A DNA stretch of 64,000 nt. Origin: Dipteris shenzhenensis. Taxonomy: Eukaryota > Polypodiophyta > Polypodiopsida > Gleicheniales. The DNA lies in NCBI GenBank assembly GCA_047967505.1, contig CM106539.1; one strand, 5' to 3'. This document shows, piece after piece, positions 1 through 12,100 of this stretch (position 1 is the stretch's first letter; each line of letters starts with the position of its first letter). Under the pieces are notes generated by a model. It made no database searches. It was not told where the DNA came from and saw nothing but the letters and a program-made list of their open reading frames with translations. Made by a program: the position numbers and the translations under genes.

Positions 1-1660
1 CTTCAGCTTGTTTGTCTAGCAAAGAATCATTACTCTTCCTGCCCTCTCATTGAAATAAACTTGCACATGTTTTCCCTTTTTAAGGACACAACCAATGTCA
101 TTTGCATCCCATTCTACTTGTGTGCTATCTCCTTCTTGAGGCATGTGGTTCCTTTCTCTTCATTGTATAATGCATCATCTTTCAAGGCAGCGAAGGCAAT
201 CTTCTAATAGCCCCCCAATGCGTGCTATTTTCTTATTATGCACTCTGGCTTCCTGCTCTTTGACTTCTACATACAGGTCAACTTTGTTGATTGTTGACTT
301 TGTTGTTGGTTGTGATAGCCAACTCCTCCTTGGCTGAGCTCACTTGGGTGGAGATTAGCTCTGTGACCGTCGAAACAACTGGTGGAGCTGGTGGAGATGT
401 ATTACACTTGCGTATTGCTTTTGTAATAATTTCTTTCTTACAATTATTTTCCATGTCCTTCACCTTCTTGCAAGAGCTACAAGCTAGAACTGGAGCTCTT
501 TTTTTTGCAAAAAAGAGACTTCTAAAATACAGCATGCTAAGCATGTAATAAAAACACCTCAGAAGAATGAGGTAGAAAAAAACCAAGGCTGAGGCTGAAA
601 ATGCCAACTCAACCCTGTAGAAATCCCAACAAGGAAGGGAGAGTCTCTCCAATCCCTAAGAAAAGTAACTCTCCTGGAGGAGGCTGCTCGAGAGGATCCC
701 TGCATGGTCGCCCATATGGCCATCAGAGTGTACCGTATCTATCCAAGTACTGGGCAAGATCTGAGAAGGGTGAACCTGAGAACCCTCCATAGCCTCAGTG
801 CATCTGGCTCTCCAAATGTGCCACGCTTCAATGCTAGCTAAAACCTCCCATGGAGAGTCAACCGAGGAATGAGCAGCCCTGAAGAGAGTGACCGGAACAT
901 CCTCTAAAGAGCATGACTCCACAAGGTGTCATCAAATGTGTAGAGCCCAAGACGAGTCATGTCTCTCAAAGAAAACCTAGGGCCCTGAAAGAGTGAGCCA
1001 AGCCACTGATCCCCATGTCGTATAGAAGAGGAGGCGAACAAAAGTGCTAAAAAGTCTTGCAATCCCCATGATTCTCGCCTATCTGCAATCCCAAAGGCAG
1101 TGTTGCACTGTCTCCGAAGCAAAAAGGCAACGAGGGCAAGTAGGGTCAATCCCAAACCTGGATCTCCAATGGTTCACTGCTATCCCACCATGAATAGAAA
1201 GCCAAAAGAAGAGAGTGATTTTTCTATTATGGTGGGATTTCGTGAGCCTCTGTCAAAAAAAATTCTGAAAGTCTGCAGAAATCTGATAATTCTCCCAATG
1301 AGGAGCTCTGGTGGGCCTCCAACCCCTACAGCTAAGATGGAATTTTCTCACACTACTGACCGTGTAACAAAAGAAGGGGATGCCTTTCTCTCGGTGCCCT
1401 TCATCTATCCACTCCCATTCCCCAAGGTCCCACTACAAAAACTTAATTGAAACACCTCCATAGAGCCACAACCTCCATGAGCCCAAGGCAATGAGTAGCG
1501 GGTCAGGGCAATGAGTAACTGGAGCTCTCTGATTTCCTGCTGTAAGAAATATATTTATTCCTATTGAGCTTCACTTGTAGTGCAATATGAAGGGGTTGGG
1601 TGTTGTTATGATATCAGAATAGGAGAGCTTGTTGACAAGAGTTGTGGTGAAGGTCTTCAT
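1..1660 (-). mobile_element. ORF1-only non-LTR element, copy I, split by a LINE
   Basis: Minus-strand remnant of an L1-like ORF1 gene. It starts near MKTFTTTLVNKLSYS (ATG at 1660) and resumes after a nested LINE at 500-1516. It contains KEIITKAIRKCNTSPPAPP, VVSTVTELISTQVSSAKEE and, near position 1, VQVYFNERAGRVMILC and TNKLK. These blocks align with the copies at 2060-3096 and 20711-21517. The frame has stops and shifts; the 3' end is off the window. Confidence 0.75.
500..1516 (-). mobile_element. 5'-truncated LINE (zf-RVT type) nested in ORF1 copy I
   Basis: Minus-strand ORF2 C-terminal end with a degraded zf-RVT region ([20 protein letters not shown] and relatives), about 75% like the copy at 9431-10740. 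Poly(A) reads as a T-run near 500. It is flanked by an exact 12-bp target duplication, aactggagctct, at 488-499 and 1517-1528, so both borders are certain. A different family from the CT-tailed elements. Confidence 0.85.
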
Positions 1661-1661
1661 C

Positions 1662-1666
<5 letters not shown>

Positions 1667-1693
<27 letters not shown>
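1667..1693. repeat. (GA)n microsatellite
   Basis: About 13 GA units directly upstream of the start of ORF1 copy I. Read on the element's strand this is a (CT)n tract, as at the other element junctions. Confidence 0.9.
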
Positions 1694-1699
<6 letters not shown>

Positions 1700-1846
1700 T
1701 GAGTATTTGTGTGTAGAGAACGGTGTGCTGATGGGAAGGAATGGGCAAGGAGAAAATCAAGAAGGTAAGAAGGGGGGAGGCAAGTTGAGGAGAGAAATAT
1801 GAGTGGGGAGACTTAACACTTAAGGAAGAATTGGGGCAAAAGGAGC

Positions 1847-3096
1847 AAGAAAGAAAGAAAGAAAGAAAGTTTATTAATGTCCACTGGAGACCTGAAAGGT
1901 CTATGGGACAAAAGAGACCTGCTTATACATCAGTACAAAGAGGGCCATAGGCAACCTCCCTGGGAGCATCATTAGGTTCCTCCAAAAAAAAACATAGAAC
2001 CTAAAAACACATAGAACATAAAACTAGGTACTAGGCTATGGGGTGGCCATTACATCAATTTAAGACTGAGGGTCTTTAGGTTTTGTCTTAAATTCTCTAA
2101 TCACTGCAAGACCGTCACGATAGACTGCCCATTTTCCTGCTTCCTTGGCTGCCCGAACCTTAGCAAGCTCGATAGCTTTGTCCTTCAGTTGGGTTCTTGT
2201 AAGCTCCTCAGCAATCCATATCTTTGTCCCCTTCAGCTTATAGGATTGTCGTAGAATTCTTTTCCTGAGTATCTTCGAGTTGAAGGTGATGACAGCATGT
2301 CCATTCCTGGGTGATAAATAAACTGGGAAAGAGAGTCTTCATCATCATTCTTGTCATCAGTTGGGCTTGCTGACCAGTCAATGGCTGGGACTGCTCCCTT
2401 GATTCTTTCGATTGCCTCATCGAAAGCGTCATTCTCATGCTGCCAATCTGGTATTCCCCCTATTCGAATCTTCATAGCATTCTCTTTCCAAAGGTGATGT
2501 TCTTGGATCTCTGTTTGGATGTCAACCTTGGGTTCAGCTGTCACTTTCACTTGGATGAGCTCTCTAACTGTGGAAATCAGCTGTGGTGTTGGGGGCTCAG
2601 ATTTACATGTTTGTACGGCTGCTGCAATAATCTCTTGCTTCCCTGGGCCTTCCAAAGCTGCAATACGAGCTAGGGCTTGGGTGAGCTGGGACCTCAGGTC
2701 TCGTACCTCTTGCTGGAGATGGTAAATCTGCTCTTGCGGCTTGGTCGGCGTCGGGGGAGGTTCAATTTTACACCTAGAGTACGTCCTGTCGAATGGAGCA
2801 GGGGTTGTGGCTGCCACGGCAGAGTAAAGCTTGGGAGGGTGAGGGGAGGATGGGCTGGCCATATCGACTGTCCCCCTTTTGGCTGAACTAACCCCTTGGC
2901 TGGGCCTGGGGTATAGCCCAGCCAAGAGTGGGGAGACGACGACGACGGGCTGGGCGAGAGACGACGAGCTAGGTAGGGCGGGCTGGGCTGGTTGAGCGAC
3001 GGACTGGGCTAGGCGATGGCTGGACTGCGACAGGCAACGGACTGGCGACGGCTCAAGGAGCATAGAGTTCCTAAGCCTTATTTCAAATATAATCAA
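1847..3096 (-). mobile_element. ORF1-only non-LTR element, copy II
   Basis: Minus-strand element consisting of ORF1, about 150 bp of 3' UTR, and the family 3' module: CCCATAGACC, loop, GGTCTCCAGTGGACATTAAT, then (CTTT)n. There is no reverse transcriptase between ORF1 stop and tail. The same ORF1-stop-to-tail layout recurs at 18887-19197 and 20386-21778. Confidence 0.8.
2060..3096 (-). pseudogene. L1-like ORF1 protein, frameshifted
   Basis: Nucleic-acid-binding ORF1p of a non-LTR retrotransposon. Pro/Ser/Ala-rich N terminus; coiled-coil-like heptads in IYHLQQEVRDLRSQLTQALA; RRM-like start MKIRIGGIPDW; C-terminal domain KLKGTKIWIAEELTRTQLKD and [19 protein letters not shown], ending KDPQS and TAA at 2060. 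The C-terminal domain is in another frame (shift near 2240-2330), so this copy is broken. Coiled coil plus RRM-like plus C-terminal domain resembles animal L1 ORF1p rather than the zinc-knuckle ORF1 of most plant L1s (family knowledge). Confidence 0.75.
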
Positions 3097-3275
3097 ATTC
3101 CACAGACCTACAGAATTAATGTCATTTTATATTCTTTCATGGATCTTAAGGCTAACAATACCTTAGCTTTATTGTCTTTGAAGCCTTGTATTGCAAAGTT
3201 TAGCCATCTCAAATTTCCATTCGTGTTCCATGAAACAAAAACCAATACTCAAAAGTTGAAAGCTTGCAAGCTCTT
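3097..3275. other. No feature seen
   Basis: AT-rich stretch between the ORF1 copy and the solo LTR, with no coding or structural signal that I can support. Confidence 0.5.
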
Positions 3276-4513
3276 TGTTAGAAATCAACCAATAGAGGGT
3301 ACGCACAGCGAAAGATTGATGGAAAAGCCCAAGAGCTCACACAGTGTGTGTGGGGAGTGGAATCACAAACTTCTTAAACTTATGTGCATCAAATAGATGT
3401 GCAGACTAGTAAATAAACAATGATCCAACCAAATATAGAAACCACCAAAAGAATATATTTCCATCCAAAGCTATGGACACAATACAAAAGCGAGAGATCC
3501 AAAGTCCCACTAGAGCTTGGTCCTTTGATCTTACCACAAGGTACTTCTACTATCTGCCAGATATCTCTAGAACATTGAGCCCGTGTGCTCCACCTCGAGC
3601 TTAGTAGACTCTCTATCCAAAATGATCCTCTCCAACTTGCTGCCTATAGATCAACCTAGGTAGGCAACCCTTCTAGCTTAGTCTGCAGGTTCTCCAAGTC
3701 TCTTGGTCCTCCAAGGTATAGGCTCCAAGATGGGTGGAAGTCTGCTCCTTGCTGCTTGTGTGAAGGCTGCTCTAGAAGATGAGATATGAGGGCCTGGAGG
3801 CCCTCCTTTTATAGGCTCCAAGGGGCTTCCAAAATACCGACCAGCCAGCCTCATTCTAGCCGACCAGTCTGCTGCAGGTCCCACCCTTAAGGGTGGGACA
3901 AAACTGGGACAAAGGTCCTTAAGGGCTCTCAAAACCGGGACAAAGGCCCTCACTTCAGTGTGCAGCCCTAACCAGCTGACTTGTGGTCTGCCTGGTTGGC
4001 TGCCTATAAGGCCTCTATGCAGGCCCAAAGCCTGCCCTATGCAGGCACCTTTTGCCCTGCCATGCTGCGCCATGTGCCAGCTCTGCTTGCGTCTCTGTAC
4101 GGCCTGCTTCCAGGGTCTGATGCAGGGCTCGACCCTGCCCATAACCCTTGCCTTGCTGCCGTACTGCAGATGTACCTGCTTGCCTCTGTCCGCCTCTGTC
4201 TGGAGCTCCAAACAGCCCTGAACCAGCCCCAAAACTGCGGCGACCTGTCTGCTCCAGCCATGTGGCTACCTCGTATAGGATTACTCCACCAGAGGCTCGA
4301 CTCTTGGCCAAGTAAGTCCATGAATATGCTGCCCACATGGCAGCCTGTTTGCTGCCCATGTGCTAGCCCTTCTCTCTCTTTTCTTTGCTGTGACGTGTTG
4401 CCTTGTGGCAATTCCCTCTCCAGGCTTTTCCCCTCAGGCAAATGCCCTAGGTCTCTCTCCCCCATGCTCTCCTCATATGGGGGCTTACAGATGGGGAGGT
4501 GACCTTTCCAACA
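3276..4513 (+). mobile_element. Solo LTR
   Basis: 1238 bp starting TGTTAGAAATC and ending CTTTCCAACA (TG...CA ends), flanked by ctctt and ctatt, a 5-bp target duplication with one mismatch. A TATA-like ccttttatagg sits near 3806. Parts recur at 10740-11363 (inverted) and 11470-12244 (direct). No internal domain is attached, so it is a solo LTR; the parent superfamily is unknown. Confidence 0.75.
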
Positions 4514-6036
4514 CTATTGTAGTAGCAGCCAACCCAAATATATATGTTAGATCTCTTGTTCTCTGGTACTTTCTTAATGGCGTGGTTGTAGACTTAAATG
4601 TTAGTTGGTGATAACGAGTTGTTAGAAGTCAATGGCTCCACCTGAGAGCACCTATATGAGGAGAACAAAGGGGTCATTGGACTGAGATGGGGTCAGCAGA
4701 GGATTGTGCAACAGCTTGGACTGTCTTGAGCAATGGCTGCATGGAAGGAACATCCAGAAACTTCCGTGAGGAGCAAGGACTGTCGATGTCACAGTTTGTC
4801 AGATGAACAGCATGGATTGGCCACTGTCAAGGCCTATTTATAGCCCTCGGTTTAGGCGTGGCGTCTGCAGCAGCCAGTCAGATCAGGGGCATCTGGCCAG
4901 CGGGTAAGACTGCTCCAATGGTCCAAATGCAACAAGGTAGTCGGCTATTTTCAGGGGGTTTCTGCCTATATAACCCCCCCCCCTCTTGAGAGACTACTGG
5001 AATGGAACCAAGGACAAAACATGACAATGACAAGGCTACTAAACTGTGCAATGTCTGAACCAGACATGGCTCTCATGACAACTCGGAGGCTGACGTCTGA
5101 GCGTGGTTCAGAGATCGAACTGAGCACTCACATGGCTTTACATCCCAAACATGACTCAGAGGCTCATGTCTCAGCATGGATGCATGAACAACTCAGAGGT
5201 CTAGAAGACCAATGCACCAACATCTTGGAACTCATATGCCCTCTCATGAGCAGGCAAGTTTGGGCGTACATTTCGAGGGCTAAAGCAGATATTGTCGGCG
5301 GCAGTCCCGAGTTTGATGGCGAGGGTAGATGCGTGAGAAGCAGTCCCGAGAGTAGCAACTCCAAGGCGGACAAGCAGGCAAGCTGTACGAGCGGACAATG
5401 ACGAGGCATAGGTCCGGACTGAAGGGGTAGTTGATGGCAAGGCATTCCAGGCTGATGATCAATGTAGATCACCTCCTCCAAAAGCTCCAAACAATGGTGA
5501 GGCTAAGGATTAGAAGGGAGCTCTACCTTTGAAGAGAGGGGAGGTTCCATTTGCGGGCTTCTCTCATCCTCAAGGTAGAGTGAAAGGAAGGGGAAAGTGG
5601 AAATGAGACTCTGATACCACATGAAGGCACATGTTGGGGAAGGGAGAGAGAAAGGGTAGGCTAGGGAGAGAGAGAGTGATACTCAAAGAGAGACATAATG
5701 AACTGGAAATGAAATGACTAAGCAATGACAAAACGAAAGTACTCACATGTAGACCAACGTGGCATCCATAGGACACACTAGACTAGAATTTACACTAGAA
5801 CACACCAAACTGACTCAACTTGGCTTCATATTCTAATAATAACTACATATACACATGCGGAGAAAAAAATTAGAAAAACAAGCAATCCAAAAAAGTGCAT
5901 CATTGACTGACACCAAGCTTCTTTTGCTTCCTTGCAGAACAAAGAACCACTTGTGTTTTGCTTTCAAAAGTCAAGCTTCTTTCTATGAAGCCATTAAAGC
6001 ATCCAAACAAGTCAAAGGAGACAATGTGATGCGAAC
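4514..6036. other. Unassigned sequence, probably CMT intron 16
   Basis: No conserved coding signal. Near 4619 a TGTTAGAAGTC start and near 4826 a tatttatag box hint at a second, unmatched LTR. A C-run lies near 4974-4983. The ORF at 5021-5401 resembles nothing I know. The last CMT exon seen has a donor at 6036, so this is likely intronic. Confidence 0.4.
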
Positions 6037-6124
6037 CTTCCTTTGGTAAACGAATGAAGCGTTGAAATTCAGTACGAGCTCCTTTTCCATATGGCATTTC
6101 ATCACGACTTTCAGAGTTCTCTAC
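6037..6124 (-). CDS. CMT: CMT exon 16 (last exon seen)
   Basis: 88 bp coding [20 protein letters not shown] then QRFIRLPKE. Ends in phase 1 before gttcgc. The next expected block (motifs IX-X) was not found between 1 and 6036. Confidence 0.93.
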
Positions 6125-9100
6125 CTATAGTATAAGTTGCAGAGAATTTCATAGTCAATTGAAGGCAAGCATAATCGCTTTTGAAGATATTTAGGGCATT
6201 GTCTGAAAGGACAAGAACGTACAAGAGGAAGATCCGATAGGGCATCACCAAGAGTCAGAGCCTTTGAGAGATTAGGCTTTTGAATCTCATCATAGGCCAC
6301 CATATTCCGCTGTAGTAGAAAGAATTTAGAAAGTTAACAAAAAATATTATTACCAATTCACCAAACAGTACATTTTGCAAGGTAGTAAAACGAAACAATA
6401 AGTTACCTCCCACTCTTGCGGAATTCCACCTTTTTGAACAACATCATGTGTTGGTAGAGGATAAGGTGGCAATCTCTACATAACATCACATAGAAAATCA
6501 ATAGTTCTTACTACAAAATCTTGTTTGATGTTTCAATGGCTCTTCTACGTTTAGTGGGACCACATCACATCAACTAAGCAATAAAACCAGATTGAAACTC
6601 AAATTATAGTATAGCAAAAAATTAGAGCATGATTTAACTGCGCTGAATCATGTCTACCTATCCAATGCAAGGCTTCAAGTTCAACGATTACAACCGATTT
6701 AACAAATACTCTTAACATTTTTAAATGAAGTTAACTTGTAATAATCAAGCAAACGATGTACTATCTGCTAAATCTTGGATGGCATCTCCCCGAACAAGCA
6801 TTATTATGTGTATATCAATGGATACATGAATTATTAAAAACCTTTACAGGAGAGGCCCCCCAAAGAAACACCCGCATGCGAAATTGCGGAAGACCATAGC
6901 AACCAGCAACCATCAAACCCAACTCCGCCTGACATCGAAAAGAAACATGAGCATATAACAATACCAATCGCTTCCAAGCATAACCTTTTGAAACATAAAA
7001 AAGGTAGCAAAAAATTGTTGTGATGATTTTCCATACCTGATAATGCATCTGAACAAGCCGGCTTAAAGCATATCTACCCAAAACACCTCCAGCAAATTTT
7101 AATATATCCACAACATTCTCCATCAACACATAGCGTGGCTTCAAAAAATTTACAATATCCATGTACACGACAATTTGTTTATTGCGTACATCAGCTAGTG
7201 GATCTTCCTTGTTTCTAAAACGATTAAATCCGCTTGCCCCTTGACAAGGAGGACCACCACAAATAACGTCAACATCACCCTGTGCAACAAACACCTTGTT
7301 CAGAAACTTACCCACCAAACAAACAAGTTCCTAAGATATAGAAGGCATCCAACCTCCATTATAAAGAGAGATGCTACATGAAAAATGGAAAATCTAAGAA
7401 TGGCATTTTAATCAGTCAAATTTGAGGTTTTCTCACCCCTTCACATAATGCACATGTCTTTTGTACTCATTTTCTAGGCCTTTTTATATTACACTCTTAT
7501 TTGGAAGCAGCATACATCATCAAATACCCCAATATCTTATTTGAGGTGGTCTATCAAAAATTAAGGTGTCACTAGACCAAAGGCTCTATTGGCTACCTTC
7601 ACCTAAAAGCCTCTTCCTATAGATGGGTGTGCTGCTTGGGTGCTCTGATTGGTTAATTCTAGGACTAGGTGGGTGCTAATGCAGATGATATGTTAATGGG
7701 CTGGCTAGATGATGCCCTAAATAACTACGAACATTCATTTTTATATGGACACTTACTTGGGCATTCAAGCCAATCCAAGATTGCAATAGGAGATCACCAT
7801 CGCAAGGCAGTACACAAAGAGCACCTACCATGCAAATGCCCACAAGCAACATCAACAATAGGGTAAAGCACAACAACGAAAACTACAGGTGACATAAGAT
7901 GTTGCATGTGGCATCTAAGCTTATCCTTTTGAAGCACCCTAGAAATATTTCGTCCTTTCAGCTCAACAATTTCCCTGGTTAAAGCTGTTGGTTCAAGCAC
8001 CTCTGACCTGTAAATCTTGAAATATACATGTTTTGCCTTCAAGAGACTATGCTTGTCTATGTGACTAAATTTAGAGTACTTTCTTAATGATCCACTAAAA
8101 AGAGGAACATGCTAAAGCCAATGCAAGTAGAAAGGCTTTTGTATATCCAGAATGTTTTCCATATGATTGCTATGACCTGACGAGCAAACTAATGGAGCAA
8201 TTAGGTGAGAGCTATTGGGGGGGTACTCTGTTGAAAGAACAATATGAAAATCATTTTAAGAGGTGGTAAGATTATTTCTATACCCAAACAGCCAATAGCA
8301 AGCTAGTAGTGAAGCACCTACTCTATGACAAAATAGACTGATTAGTTGTAGTATGTTCCACCCCACTTTTCAAAGGTATATCCACCCTCCCCCATGTAAG
8401 TTTAATTTTGATTAACAAATATCAATATCAAGTGACAACTAGATGTAAGAAGACCTCACCACACAGAATATAAAAAATAAGTGTGTAAGTGAAGGAACCT
8501 CCCTTATTTGAATTTCAGCGTTTGAAGTATATTGCAATGGCACCCTAATAAGGGATTTGATAGGAATAATAATAATAATAATTTGAGCATTTTGTTGTGT
8601 TTAAGTGAAGAAACCTTTCTTATTTAGATTTCTACATTTGAAGTATGTTGCAATGGCAATCCAATAAGGGATGGATGGGAACAATAATAAACGTCCATTC
8701 ATAATGGTGAGGGTGTGTCGAACCAAGAGAAAGTCCTTGCAAATAAGGCCGCATATTTCCATTCTTTATTAACCAATATGATTCTAATCAAAATTGCTTG
8801 TCTTTTGGAAGTTCATAAGAATGAAGAGAAGACAAAATTAAATAAAGATTGAGAAAGATGAAACATACAAAGGAGATGTGTGTTTTGTTAAAACTACCAG
8901 ATCCTAAACTAAAGTTATGTCTTAGATGGCACATGTGACATAGAGACACATATATGATGCAAAAAATCAAGACCCTAGACTTCTCAGAGTCATATTCTAA
9001 TCTAAACTCTACAAATCTTCTAGCACCATATTAACTAGCTACACATGTTGCAACGTATTGTAAACTTTGTATACAAGCTCTAAGGACATTTTGGAATTTG

Positions 9101-12100
9101 TGGTAGACATCAAACAATCCTCCCATAATGCAAATTGATTGCAATCTAACTTGATTCTTAAAGATCACATCATCATGCATCATCACCTCCCATGCAAAGG
9201 TATAGGTTGTTCGACCTTTCACAAGTAAAGTGAATAAAAGATCACCAAATAACCTTTAAAGCCAAACTGTTGTATGATGTTATATTTATTGTCATGTACA
9301 TAACCTCAATGGAAGAAAGAGCAATAGTATTTTAAAATATTGCCAGTGTTGAGTAAAAAGGTGTAGCATGTAGTAGATTCTCTATCTTTGCTAGTTGCCT
9401 AATTACTATGACAAAACCCTTGAATCTATAGAGTTTTTTTTTTTTTCAAGAAAGAGACTTCTATTATGTAAGAGAAAAAACCCACGAGAGCAAGCTCAAA
9501 GCGGAATACATCATGAAACCATGAGGATAAATACACCCCTCAAAACGAGGTGGAAAACAACCAAGGCTGAGGCTGAAAGTGCCACCTCAACCCTATAAGA
9601 GTCTCAGAGAAGAAAGGAGAATCCTTCCATTCCCTGAAGAACGAAGCCCTCCTAGCTGAGGCTGCACGGGAGTCTCCCTGCATACTCGTCCATACAGCCA
9701 TCAAAGTATGTATGGTGTCTGTCCAAATACTACCCAATGTGTGCAAGGGATGAACCTGAGTTCCCTCCAATGCCTCTGTGCATCTGGCTCTCCAGATATG
9801 CCAAGCTGCTATGCTCGCCAATATCTCCCAAGAGGTATACACAGAGGCATGTATGGCTGCAAAAGGAAGGTGTGGTACCACGTCCAAAGAACATGACTCA
9901 ACCTGATGACGTCGAATCGAAAAGAGCCGAGATGAGTCATGTCTCTCATAAAAGACCTGAGGTCCAGTAAGAGAAAGCCAAGCCACTGAGCCCCATGTCA
10001 TAAAGAATGGGGAGTACACAAAGTGATTGAAAATCCTAGCTACCCCCATCCAAATTATCCTCGCCTGTCTACAATCCCATAAGCAATGTTGAATTGTCTC
10101 CAAAGCAGAGAGGCAACGAGGGCAAGTAGGGTCGGCTCCGAATCTAGATCTCCAAAGGTTCACTACAATTCCACCATGGATAGAAAGCCAAAAGAAAAGA
10201 GTGATCTTTCTATTCCTGTGGGATTTCTAGAGTCTCCTCCAGAGTTGGAATCTCCTAGCATTACTGACCGTGTAGCGAAAGAAGAGAATGCTCTTGTCTC
10301 GATGCCCTGCGTCAATCCACTCCCACTCTCCAGGGTCCCACTGCAAATACCTAATGGGAACTCTCCCGTAGAGCCAAAGTCTCCACGATCCAATAGAGAG
10401 AAGCCGGGGGTCTAGGTCAAGGAACCACTCAAAATCTAATCCTTACACCAAAAGACCTACAACCTTGATATACTGAAAGGCAGACTCAAGCAAGATGTCC
10501 CCTGTGGACCTGAACAATCTGCCACCATCATGCACATCAAAAACCAAGGCATCCCCATGTGCATCTTGAAAGGCCAAAACCTGAAGAGGAACACTCCCTC
10601 TCGTAAAAGCACCTGCCCAAGTGGAGCAAGAGAGGAATATCATCTGTGTCTACCCAATCCACTAGAAGGGCTGCCTCAATCTGCAATATCCTCCTTACAC
10701 TCACACACAGCCCTAGATTAGGTGTCCAGAGCCCCATAAACAAGGGCTGGTGGGGTCAGTTGGAGGGCAGGCTGAGTGGGCCAACAAGGCAGCAAGTCGC
10801 TCAGTTTGAAGGGGGCCATGGGCCCTATAAAAAGCAGCCTATGTGCCTCAGTTATGCATCCTGCAGGTCAGCTAGTAAGGGAGCAGAAGGAGCAGCAAGA
10901 GCCTCACCTTTGGGCCTACACAAGAGGCAAAGCACCGCCAGAGTTGCTGCAAACTAAGCTCACTTGAGGCTGAAGCCTAGGCTGTCTACTAGGGCAGCAA
11001 GGTGCTGAGATCTTTGGACAGAGTCTATATACACTCGAGGTGGAGCACAGGGGCTTAGAAAACTTGAGGTACCAACAGATAGTAGGAGAACCTTTTGGTA
11101 AGATCAAAGGAGCACATCTTGGTGGGACTCTGGATCTATCTTTTGTATTGTGTCTATAGCTTTGGACGGAAATATATTCTTTTGGTGGATTTCTATATCT
11201 AGCTTGGTTCACTGACTATTTGCTAGTCTGCACAACACATCTATGTGTAGCACATTAAGTAAATAAAGTTTGTGATTCCACCCACACCACCACACTGTGT
11301 GAGCTGCTAGGCTATTCTATCAATCTTCCATTGTGCATACCCTCTATTGATCGATTTCTAACAAAGAGGTGTATGAGTTGGGAGAAGAAGGATCAACAAA
11401 TGATAAAATCACTTTTCCAATATTGACGATTGTATTGCAATCATCCCATTCTCTCCTTTTGTTGGGTATCCTACCTATGAGCAGCTCCTTTGACCCTCCT
11501 TCACCTCCTGGATGTAGCTGCTTTCTGCTCTATGAAGGCTGCACTGCTGGATGCCAAAATAAGGCCTCAAGGGCTTCCTTTTATAGGGCTCAATGCTCCT
11601 CAAACAGGACCAACTGGCAGTCCCCTTATTGGCCAACTTTTACTGCTCCCCACCGACTTTGTGAGTCCACAAAACCATGTCCTTCTGGCCCTCCTTTCCA
11701 TGCTGGGTCCCAGCCCTTTGATCTACCTAACCCGGACCTGGTTGGCTGGCTCCAACCAGGCCCAACCAATCTTTGAATTGGCCAATCTCCATGATACCTA
11801 CCCTGCCTTCTTCTTGGGCTTGTTGCAGGCCATCATCCTGCCCACAATCCCTGCCAAAGACCTCGCCACCTAAGCACCTGTGCCCCGAGATAACCTGCCT
11901 TCTTGCTGCTCCTGATTTGCCTCCTGCCAGGACAAATCCAGGGCCTGATATCCCCACCACCTGTTCCGTACAGAAGCACCATCTGTTGCAGTCTTATTGC
12001 CTTCCTCTGAAGCTCCACTCAGCCACAGCTTTGCTCCTGGAATTGCCTCTTCCAGTCGTCTCACCCACTTTTCCTCTTTTCTGGAATTGCTCCTAGAAGG

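Noticed and set aside
3678-4611. Several long overlapping ORFs on both strands in the solo LTR
   Set aside because: GC-rich LTR sequence with open frames in many phases; no domain, and the TG...CA ends with target duplication explain the region.
5021-5401. 126-codon plus-strand ORF as a small gene
   Set aside because: No recognisable domain or context; intronic position and composition do not support coding.
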